From NCBI GenBank assembly GCA_964617955.1, contig CAZTXB010000004.1:150864-214863 (forward strand): a stretch of 64,000 bases of DNA, given 5' to 3'. The notes below the pieces were generated by a model. That model did no database searches. It worked only from the letters and a program-made list of their open reading frames with translations, and had not been told where the DNA came from. Shown in pieces: positions 50,827 through 57,746 of the stretch (positions within the stretch are counted from its first letter, which is position 1; the number at the start of each line of letters is the position of its first letter). The translations under genes and the position numbers were made by a program. Source of the stretch: JABWCE01 sp964617955 (GTDB taxonomy: Bacteria > Bacteroidota > Bacteroidia > NS11-12g > UBA9320).

Positions 50827-53058
50827 TTATCTATGTCCTCTGTTGTCTCTTCCTCCTCCACCTCTTCGGTCGTCCCTGCGGTCACCACCTCTGCGGTCGT
50901 CTCTGTCGCGGGGAGGTCGTGGAGCCGGTTCAACGTATCCTTCCGGTTTTTCAAGAAGCGCCTTGTGTGAAAGTTTAAACTTGCCGGTCTTTTTATCAAC
51001 TTCAAGCAATTTCACTTCCACTTCGTCGCCTTCCTGATACACCCCGTCCATGCTGTGAAGCCTGGTCCAGCTTATTTCCGAAATATGAAGCAATCCCTGT
51101 TTCCCGGGTAAAAATTCAACAAATGCGCCGAATTCCTGAATGCCTTTAACAATGCCCTTATAGACTGTTCCTTCCTCGGGATCGGTGATAATACCTTGAA
51201 TAATGGCTTTGGCTTTGGCCATTCCTTCCATATCCGTGGCAAGAATTTCAACAATGCCTTTATTTCCAACTTCTTCAATAGAAATGGTGGTTCCTGTAGT
51301 GGCTTGGATTTCTTGAATCACCTTTCCACCACTGCCAATCACGGCTCCGATTTTGTCTTTCTCTATTTCGATTTTTTCAATTCTCGGGGTATGTGGTTTT
51401 AATTCTCCTCTTGGTTCGCTCAGGGTTTCATTCATTTTATCTAAAATATGCAAGCGCCCTCTTTTCGATTGCTCAAGTGCTTCGGCGAGCAATTCGTAAG
51501 ACAGGCCATCCACCTTGATGTCCATCTGGCATGCAACGATACCGTCTTTGGTTCCCACAATCTTAAAATCCATGTCTCCCAAATGGTCTTCGTCACCTAA
51601 AATATCGGATAAAATGGCATACCGGCCTGTTTTAGGATCGGATATCATGCCCATGGCAATTCCGGATACAGGTGCTTTCATTTGAATTCCCGCATCGAAT
51701 AAAGCGAGAGAAGCTGCGCAAACGGTGGCCATGCTGCTGCTTCCATTGGATTCCAAAATATCCGACACGATGCGAATCGTGTAATCGGCCTGATCGGGTA
51801 GCATTTTTTTAATACTGCGGGCTGCAAGATTTCCGTGGCCTATCTCACGACGGGCAGGTCCGCGGTTTGGCTTTACCTCACCGGTGCTAAAGCCCGGGAA
51901 ATTGTAATGCAACATAAAGTTGCTATGGCCATAAACCATTGGGCTGTCGAGCAATTGCTGATCGAGCTTCCCGCCCAGGGTTACAGAAGTTAAGGATTGT
52001 GTTTCACCGCGTGTGAAAACACTCGAGCCGTGTGCAGCCGGTAAATAATCCACTTCGCTCCAGATGGGGCGAATTTCGTCAAGTTTACGTCCGTCCAATC
52101 GGCCTCTGGTATCGAGCATCATGGTTCTCACCGCCTCCTTCTTTACTTTTCCGAAATAACGCTTGATCAATTTCTTTTTCGTTTCTTCCAGATCCTCTCC
52201 CTGCTCGATAATGTAGTTATCCAAAATGGCTTTGAAGGAAGCAGAACGCTCATCCTTCCCGGTTGGAACTTTGGCTACGTCGTATATTTTTTGATATAAA
52301 TCCTTTTTAACTTTTTCCTTGAGTTCCTCATCCTTTACTTCGTGATTGTATTCACGTGAAGGTTTTCTCCCTCCCATTAAATCACAAAATTCAAGCTGAA
52401 AGGCACATTGCTTTTTGATATAATCATGGGCAAGTTTTAAGGCCTCAACCATATCTGCCTCAGAAGCATTGGTCATTTCGCCTTCAACCATGTTAAGCTC
52501 GTTGGCCGTACCGGAAACAATCAAATCGATGTCTGAATTTTCCAGTTGGTCTTTGTAGGGGTTGATGATAAATTTCCCATCGACTCTGGCGACCCTTACT
52601 TCCGAAATTGGCCCATCAAAAGGGATGTCGGTAATACACAAGGCAGCAGAAGTGGCTAAACCAACCAGTGCGTCAGGCAATATATTTTCATCGCTTGAAA
52701 TAAGCGAAATGTTCACCTGGGTATCGGCGTGATAATCGTCGGGGAACAGTGGGCGAATGGCTCTGTCAACGATGCGACAAATCAGGATTTCGTAATCCGA
52801 AAGGCGGCTTTCGCGGCGTAGAAAACTACCCGGTATGCGGCCAACCGCTGCAAATTTTTCCTGGTAATCTACAGATAAAGGAAGAAAATCTAAATCTTCT
52901 TTGGCTTCGTAGTTCGAAACCACGGTGGCCAATAGCATAGTCTTACCCATTGTCAGTACCACTGAGCCATGGGCTTGTTTGGCCAACTTACCTGTTTCCA
53001 GTGTAAGGCTTCGGCCGTCTCCAAAATCAAATGTTTTGGTAAAAGCTGTATAATTCAT
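50827..53058 (-). CDS. pnp: Polynucleotide phosphorylase
   Basis: A 743-residue exoribonuclease that degrades RNA 3' to 5' with phosphate and can add nucleotides. Two RNase PH domains (about 10-215 and 315-535; GRIPGSFLRRESRLSDYEILICRIVDRAIRPLFP and YNFPGFSTGEVKPNRGPARREIGHGNLA), then KH (GAVIGSGGKVIQEIQATTG) and S1 (VYKGIVKGIQEFGAFVEFLPGKQGLLHISEI) domains. The C-terminal tail (about 710-743) is Arg/Gly/Asp-rich (DRDDRRGGDRRDDRRGGGG), a low-complexity RNA-binding extension. It lies downstream of rpsO with a 99-base gap, in conserved order. Confidence 0.99.
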   Translation of the reverse strand: MNYTAFTKTFDFGDGRSLTLETGKLAKQAHGSVVLTMGKTMLLATVVSNYEAKEDLDFLPLSVDYQEKFAAVGRIPGSFLRRESRLSDYEILICRIVDRAIRPLFPDDYHADTQVNISLISSDENILPDALVGLATSAALCITDIPFDGPISEVRVARVDGKFIINPYKDQLENSDIDLIVSGTANELNMVEGEMTNASEADMVEALKLAHDYIKKQCAFQLEFCDLMGGRKPSREYNHEVKDEELKEKVKKDLYQKIYDVAKVPTGKDERSASFKAILDNYIIEQGEDLEETKKKLIKRYFGKVKKEAVRTMMLDTRGRLDGRKLDEIRPIWSEVDYLPAAHGSSVFTRGETQSLTSVTLGGKLDQQLLDSPMVYGHSNFMLHYNFPGFSTGEVKPNRGPARREIGHGNLAARSIKKMLPDQADYTIRIVSDILESNGSSSMATVCAASLALFDAGIQMKAPVSGIAMGMISDPKTGRYAILSDILGDEDHLGDMDFKIVGTKDGIVACQMDIKVDGLSYELLAEALEQSKRGRLHILDKMNETLSEPRGELKPHTPRIEKIEIEKDKIGAVIGSGGKVIQEIQATTGTTISIEEVGNKGIVEILATDMEGMAKAKAIIQGIITDPEEGTVYKGIVKGIQEFGAFVEFLPGKQGLLHISEISWTRLHSMDGVYQEGDEVEVKLLEVDKKTGKFKLSHKALLEKPEGYVEPAPRPPRDRDDRRGGDRRDDRRGGGGRDNRGHR

Positions 53059-53157
53059 TTTTAAATTTTTTTAATAGCAAAAAAAGTCGTCTCCGATCGG
53101 GGCTTTTACCATAAAATGAAATTCCAACACGCCTGAGAGGCATGAGGGAAAAGTTTA

Positions 53158-53427
53158 TTACTTACGTATTCCGAGTTGTTTAATCAGGTCGCGGTACTTA
53201 AAAATATCTTTCTTGGCGATATAATGAAGCAAGGCGCGGCGTTTACCTACCAATTTAACAAGGCTTAACTCAGTTGAGAAATCTTTTTTATTAATTTTTA
53301 AATGCTCGGTGAGATAAGTGATACGCTGTGTAAACATAGCCACTTGTGCCTCGGCTGAGCCTGTATTGGTTTCGCTACCTCCGTAGGTTTTGAAAATCTC
53401 TTTCTTGTCGTCTGCGCTTAAGTGCAT
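53158..53427 (-). CDS. rpsO: 30S ribosomal protein S15
   Basis: An 89-residue primary 16S rRNA-binding protein of the central domain. It has the signature helices TGSAEAQVAMFTQRITYLTEHLKINKKDFSTELSLVKLVGKRRALLHYIAKKDIFKYRDLIKQLGIRK. Length is normal. The upstream minus strand has a -7 box TACTTTTG (53461-53454), about 26 bases before the start codon. It precedes pnp, as in many bacteria. Confidence 0.98.
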   Translation of the reverse strand: MHLSADDKKEIFKTYGGSETNTGSAEAQVAMFTQRITYLTEHLKINKKDFSTELSLVKLVGKRRALLHYIAKKDIFKYRDLIKQLGIRK

Positions 53428-53453
53428 GGAATAATATTTCTTTTTAAGGGTTG

Positions 53454-53461
53454 CAAAAGTA
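53454..53461 (-). promoter_or_regulatory. -7 promoter box for rpsO
   Basis: The minus strand reads TACTTTTG, an exact TAnnTTTG match, about 26 bases before the rpsO start. The -33 element is not clear. Confidence 0.65.
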
Positions 53462-53621
53462 GAAAAATTAATTGGTTTTTAAAAAAATATTTTAGAGTCA
53501 TATAGATAGCCATCGCTATCCGACAAAATAAAGCATAGACTTCTTAAAATGGTGAAGATGCCTGGGCTGAGATAATTAGGCAAGAACCCCGTGTGACTGA
53601 GCTTTTGCATCAACTTATGCC

Positions 53622-53629
53622 TAACTTTG
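53622..53629 (+). promoter_or_regulatory. -7 promoter box for rsmA
   Basis: TAACTTTG matches TAnnTTTG. With the spacing estimated from rnpB, the RNA would begin at about 53634, which is the G of the GTG start codon. Confidence 0.6.
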
Positions 53630-53633
53630 CCCT

Positions 53634-54407
53634 GTGGTAGCACCCAAAAAACATCTTGGCCAACACTTTCTAACCGATGTGAAGATCGCCGAAAGAACTG
53701 CCAACTTAAGCCAGTTGAGCCCTGTTGAAACCATTTTGGAAATAGGGCCCGGCAAAGGCATACTCACAAAAAAACTCCTCGACTTAACCTCAAAAAAGGT
53801 TTATGCGATTGAAATAGACAGAGAATCCATTGAGTTTTTAAAAGAAAATGGCATTTTAAATGCTCCAAATCTTATACAGGGCGATTTTTTGCAACTTGAC
53901 TTGAACCGTGTTTTTGATCATGAATTTATTTTGATTGGCAACTACCCATACAATATCTCATCGCAGATTATTTTCAAAATGCTTTCCTATCGCCATCAAA
54001 TTCCGCTGATGGCAGGGATGTTTCAAAAAGAGGTAGCCGTGAGAATCGCATCTAAGGAGGGCACGAAGGAGTATGGCATCCTCTCCGTTCTCACTCAGGC
54101 TTTTTACGATGTAAAATTGGAATTTAAAATATCCCCCGGCGCTTTTTTTCCTCCTCCTAAAGTAGACTCGGCAGTGATAAGCTGCAGGCGCAAACAAGAT
54201 CATGTGTTGAAATGCGACGAAAAATTGTTTTTCGATGTGGTGAAAACAAGTTTCAATCAAAGAAGAAAAACATTATTGAACAGTTTAAGTAAATTTAATT
54301 TAAAAGAGGTTTTTTTAAACCATGCATTTGCTAAATTGCGGCCTGAAACGCTTTCCGTCAATCAATTTATTGAGTTGACCCACTTTATTGAGGAAAATAA
54401 AAAATAA
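53634..54407 (+). CDS. rsmA: 16S rRNA (adenine1518-N6/adenine1519-N6)-dimethyltransferase
   Basis: A 257-residue KsgA/RsmA enzyme that dimethylates two adjacent adenines in helix 45 of 16S rRNA using S-adenosylmethionine. Seen: KKHLGQHFLTD at the N-terminus, SAM-binding ILEIGPGKGILTKKLL, acidic loop AIEIDRES, catalytic NYPYNISSQIIFKML, and KSSFNQRRKTLLN-type C-terminal motif (KTSFNQRRKTLLNSL). It starts with GTG at 53634; no ATG is nearby. The position of the promoter box implies a leaderless or nearly leaderless mRNA. mgtE follows eight bases after its stop. Confidence 0.97.
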   Translation: MVAPKKHLGQHFLTDVKIAERTANLSQLSPVETILEIGPGKGILTKKLLDLTSKKVYAIEIDRESIEFLKENGILNAPNLIQGDFLQLDLNRVFDHEFILIGNYPYNISSQIIFKMLSYRHQIPLMAGMFQKEVAVRIASKEGTKEYGILSVLTQAFYDVKLEFKISPGAFFPPPKVDSAVISCRRKQDHVLKCDEKLFFDVVKTSFNQRRKTLLNSLSKFNLKEVFLNHAFAKLRPETLSVNQFIELTHFIEENKK

Positions 54408-54415
54408 ACCCTCTC

Positions 54416-55768
54416 ATGTTACAATTCCAACTCACCGCCGAGTTTGTAGACGAACTTAAAGTTTGGATTGAAAAGAATTACTTTTCTCAGGTTACTTCCA
54501 CGCTCGATACCATGTATGCGGTTGATATTGCTGAGCTCTTTGAGGAGCTGAGCAGTGAAGAGTGCAAATACTGCCTAGGGCATTTAGATGACGAAAAGTC
54601 GGTGGAGGTTTTGGCACAGCTCGAAACGGAAAAGCGTGAAAAGCTCTTGCTTACCTATGAGCCCATTGAAATAGCCCAGCACTTTATTGCCAACCTTAAC
54701 TCCGACGATGCCGTAGATATTTTAAATGAGCTTCCAAAAGACTTTTCGGAAGCCATTATAAGCCATGTAACCGATTTAGAATATTCCATTCAACTCGTGT
54801 CCCTGCTTCATCATGACGATGACACCGCAGGAGGGTTAATGGCCAAGGAGCTTATTAAAGTTAACCTCAATTGGAATCTCGCACAATGCACCGATGAAAT
54901 CAGGAAACAAGCCGAAAATGTTCAGAAAGTGAATGACATTTACGTGGTCGACGATCAGGACATTTTGTTGGGCATAGTCCCATTAAAAAAAATATTGCTT
55001 GAGCGGGCACAAACCAAGGTTTCAGAAATATTTGATAGCAACGTTATTTTCACCACGGTCCAAACCAGAGGGGAAGAGGTTGCCAATATCATGAGCAAAT
55101 ATGACCTTGACGCATTGCCTATTGTCGACAATTTGAAACGGCTCATTGGACTGGTTACCATTGATGATGTGATGGATTTTGTTAAAGAGGAATCGGATAA
55201 AGATTATCAGCTGCTTTCGGGTATCAGTGAAAATGTGGAGTCAACCGATAAGGTATGGGTTTTGAGCCGCGCGAGATTGCCGTGGCTTATCATTGGCTTG
55301 GGAGGGGGATTGATGAACTCCTTTGTCATCAAAGGATTTGAGGGTGAACTGGTAGCTAATTTACAACTTGCTCTTTTTATGCCACTGGTAGCGGCCATGG
55401 GCGGAAATGCCGGGGTACAATCTTCTTCAATCATTGTCCAGGGTTTGGCCAATGATACCCTGGATACCACCAATTTATACCGCCGGCTGGCCAAAGAGTT
55501 TTCGGTGGCCTTGATCAATGCCTTAATATGCTCCGGTTTGTTGCTGAGTTATTCAGCCATTGTAGGCAACCCTATGTATATAGCAAAGGTGGTGAGTATA
55601 GCCTTGCTCTCTGTCATCATTTTCGCCTCGATTTTGGGGACCTTCATTCCCTTAATTTTAGAAAAATTCAAGATTGACCCTGCTCTGGCCACCGGCCCCT
55701 TTATCACAACCACCAATGACCTGGTTGGTTTGTTTTTATATTTCTCATTGGCGCACTGGCTGTTGTAA
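54416..55768 (+). CDS. mgtE: Magnesium transporter MgtE
   Basis: A 450-residue Mg2+ channel/transporter. The N-terminal superhelical domain (about 1-125, with LAQLETEKREKLLLTYEPIEIAQHF and LNELPKDFSEAIIS) and two CBS domains (about 135-255; AGGLMAKELIKV, VDDQDILLGIVPLKKIL, DLDALPIVDNLKRLIGLVTIDDVMDFV) form the cytosolic Mg sensor. Five transmembrane helices follow (about 280-450), including MPLVAAMGGNAGVQSSSIIVQGLA, the conserved pore segment, and ATGPFITTTNDLVGLFLYF. It is probably co-transcribed with rsmA, and a bidirectional hairpin follows. Confidence 0.97.
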   Translation: MLQFQLTAEFVDELKVWIEKNYFSQVTSTLDTMYAVDIAELFEELSSEECKYCLGHLDDEKSVEVLAQLETEKREKLLLTYEPIEIAQHFIANLNSDDAVDILNELPKDFSEAIISHVTDLEYSIQLVSLLHHDDDTAGGLMAKELIKVNLNWNLAQCTDEIRKQAENVQKVNDIYVVDDQDILLGIVPLKKILLERAQTKVSEIFDSNVIFTTVQTRGEEVANIMSKYDLDALPIVDNLKRLIGLVTIDDVMDFVKEESDKDYQLLSGISENVESTDKVWVLSRARLPWLIIGLGGGLMNSFVIKGFEGELVANLQLALFMPLVAAMGGNAGVQSSSIIVQGLANDTLDTTNLYRRLAKEFSVALINALICSGLLLSYSAIVGNPMYIAKVVSIALLSVIIFASILGTFIPLILEKFKIDPALATGPFITTTNDLVGLFLYFSLAHWLL

Positions 55769-55784
55769 TTGAAAATTAAAGCCA

Positions 55785-55816
55785 AAAAAAAATCACCCCT
55801 ATTGGAGTGATTTCTA
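55785..55816. terminator. Bidirectional terminator between mgtE and the small T9SS gene
   Basis: ATCACCCC and GGAGTGAT pair around a TATT loop with one imperfection. An A run precedes and T-rich sequence follows, so it can end both convergent transcripts. Confidence 0.7.
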
Positions 55817-55833
55817 TAAAATATTTTTTGGAG

Positions 55834-56178
55834 TTACTTACTCACCGTCATTCTTTTGGTAACCTTCTGACCATCGGCCTCAATAGAGTATAAGTAAATG
55901 CCTTCCTTATAGTCGGAAACGTCCAGGGTTATTCTTTTTTGATCGCTGGAAAGCACCTTCGATTCAATTAATTTACCAAGAACATTATAAATATTAAGTA
56001 CGGCTTCAGGTGTTGAGAATTCAACAACAATTACTGTTTTGCCTTTGGCAGGGTTTGGATAATTCTGACCAAGTACTATGGGGTTATTCGAATTGGATTC
56101 GAAGGTAACCTCATCTGGAGTAATGGCCATTCCAAAACTTGAACTGAGTAGTAGAAAAATTAGTATTTTTAGCTTCAT
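55834..56178 (-). CDS. Small secreted protein consisting mainly of a T9SS type A sorting domain
   Basis: About 114 residues from the ATG at 56178, which starts a proper signal peptide (MKLKILIFLLLSSSFGMA). The longer frame starting at 56280 adds residues with no family-like features. Almost all of the mature protein is a T9SS type A domain (LGQNYPNPAKGKTVIVVEFS, NVLGKLIES, DYKEGIYLYSIEADGQKVTKRMTVSK). There is no room for a functional domain beyond about 20 residues, so it may be a remnant or a tiny surface protein. Confidence 0.75.
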   Translation of the reverse strand: MKLKILIFLLLSSSFGMAITPDEVTFESNSNNPIVLGQNYPNPAKGKTVIVVEFSTPEAVLNIYNVLGKLIESKVLSSDQKRITLDVSDYKEGIYLYSIEADGQKVTKRMTVSK

Positions 56179-56311
56179 AATTAACAGTAATATTACAAAT
56201 ATAGGACTGAAACACATTCCAAACCATACTTTTTTATTTTTTTTTAAACCAATTGACAAAATACCAGACATTAAAGTCATGAAAAGCCTTACGCTTAGTA
56301 AGTTTTTAAAG

Positions 56312-56319
56312 TATTTTTG
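56312..56319 (+). promoter_or_regulatory. -7 promoter box of the truncated paralogue
   Basis: TATTTTTG, an exact TAnnTTTG match, 13 bases before the ATG at 56333. The same sequence and spacing occur before the paralogue at 63728 (box 63707-63714). Confidence 0.55.
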
Positions 56320-56332
56320 TAGTTGGTAATTT

Positions 56333-56515
56333 ATGTTACGGGTATTCTTGTCTTACGCTTTTTTGCTTCTGTTTGTTCCATTCTGTATGGCTCAGGATAC
56401 ACGTATTGAGATAAAACTGAACAGAATTGAAATGAACCTACTAAGTTTGGATTGCCTAGATCTCTCTAGATTATTGAACTATAAATTTTTGAAAATAGTT
56501 ATTTCTATTGTCTAA
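56333..56515 (+). pseudogene. Truncated 5' end of a paralogue of the gene at 63728
   Basis: Codons 1-32 encode a signal peptide and mature start (LLFVPFCMAQDTRIEIKLNRI) homologous to the gene at the window end. Positions 56389-56427 match 63784-63822 over 39 bases without a difference. Homology stops at about 56428-56437, and the rest of the 60-codon frame is unrelated and runs into the 3' end of the converging minus-strand gene. This is the broken 5' end of a gene cut off at the junction with the secreted-protein block. A short peptide could still be expressed, since the promoter box is intact. Confidence 0.8.
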
Positions 56516-57727
56516 AATTTTAATAAAGTAAACCCCTTTAGGATATCTAGAAATATCAACTCTATTATCAGCAGTTAGCGAATTTTTGGACGAGAAATAA
56601 ATTTCCTCACCTATTGAATTATAAATATAAACCTCATTAATTTCTTTAAAAGCAATGTTAAATATTCCATTATTAGGATTAGGAAAAACTAAATTTGCAC
56701 CAGTCATCGATGCCATGCTGGATATGTCCACAATTCCACCCCCGGTTAGTGTTTTATAAATTTTATATCCGCTCACAGCGTAACCAATACTCTCGCTAAG
56801 CATTGACAATTTGGTTAATGCTATGTTAGAATTTTCCTGCCATGTTTTACCGCCATCAATGGTTTTGTAAATCCAGCCGCTATTTTTTAAGCTATCCTTT
56901 CTCTCAACTGCCATATAGCCAATTAGGGTGTTTTTTATCAAATTTAGGTCTGCGATTGAAATAATATTATTCAGCTGCATCTTTGACCATGTAACGCCTT
57001 GATCAAGAGTTGACAAAATAGTTCCATTCCTACGGACAGCTATTCCCTTCTTGTTATCCCAAAAGGCAATGTGTGTAATGCTGTTAAAACTTGAAGAAGC
57101 GGAATCCGCAAACGTTGTTACCCAGCTTAAACCTCCATCTGTTGTTTTTGCAATTCTATATTTATACTTTGAAGCCCCTAAAAGTTCTATGGTTCCAATT
57201 ACTCCTGTATCTTTATGAACAAAGTGAATACCCTCAATGTCTAAAAACGAAAAAGGCAAATTGATCTTATTGAGGGTTTTTCCTCCATTAATCGTTTTTA
57301 TAAGATTTTCTCTGCCACCAACATATCCAATAGAGTCGTTAATAAAATAAATTTTTTTAAACTCAATATTAAACGCATTAGAAGTTATTGAATCCCATGT
57401 CTGACCTGCATTCACAGTCTTCGCAATGCAGCTTCTGTGATCGCTGAAAGGCCCTCCACCGCAGGCATACCCTACATTATTCGACGGAAAAAAAATATCG
57501 TTAAAATAGGAGGTAACAAAGGTTGTTTGTGAACTATCCCAGCTGTTGCCACCGTTCAATGTTCTTAAAATATAACCATTTTTAGATGGAATAAAGCAAG
57601 TGAGGGCGTTGGTTGCAAAACAAGAAATACCGTAATTACTGCCATGTGATTTTATTTGTTTCCATTGAGCATTTGAGTTCAAACAAAAGGTTACAATAAG
57701 GAGGAAAGTGATTAATTTATATTTCAT
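56471..57727 (-). CDS. Secreted YCF48/BNR-repeat protein with T9SS type A sorting domain
   Basis: A 418-residue predicted surface protein. Signal peptide residues 1-20 (MKYKLITFLLIVTFCLNSNA). Seven or so beta-propeller blades follow with the YCF48/BNR pattern (TLNGGNSWDSSQ, TVNAGQTWDS, TINGGKTLNK, TTDGGLSWVT, TLDQGVTWSK, TIDGGKTWQE). The C-terminus (about 350-418) is a T9SS type A domain (LVFPNPNNGIFNIAF, NSIGEEIYFS, YPKGVYFIKILDN, QKFIVQ). It is the last gene of a three-gene minus-strand operon, starting 19 bases after the stop of the 988-residue gene. Propeller ligand unknown. Confidence 0.85.
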   Translation of the reverse strand: MKYKLITFLLIVTFCLNSNAQWKQIKSHGSNYGISCFATNALTCFIPSKNGYILRTLNGGNSWDSSQTTFVTSYFNDIFFPSNNVGYACGGGPFSDHRSCIAKTVNAGQTWDSITSNAFNIEFKKIYFINDSIGYVGGRENLIKTINGGKTLNKINLPFSFLDIEGIHFVHKDTGVIGTIELLGASKYKYRIAKTTDGGLSWVTTFADSASSSFNSITHIAFWDNKKGIAVRRNGTILSTLDQGVTWSKMQLNNIISIADLNLIKNTLIGYMAVERKDSLKNSGWIYKTIDGGKTWQENSNIALTKLSMLSESIGYAVSGYKIYKTLTGGGIVDISSMASMTGANLVFPNPNNGIFNIAFKEINEVYIYNSIGEEIYFSSKNSLTADNRVDISRYPKGVYFIKILDNRNNYFQKFIVQ

Positions 57728-57746
57728 TATTATACTGCTAAGCTAA

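Noticed and set aside
53075..53110. Possible terminator between rpsO and pnp (CCGATCGG palindrome with A and T runs)
   Set aside because: The stem needs bulges and G-T pairs to form, so I could not support it as a terminator.
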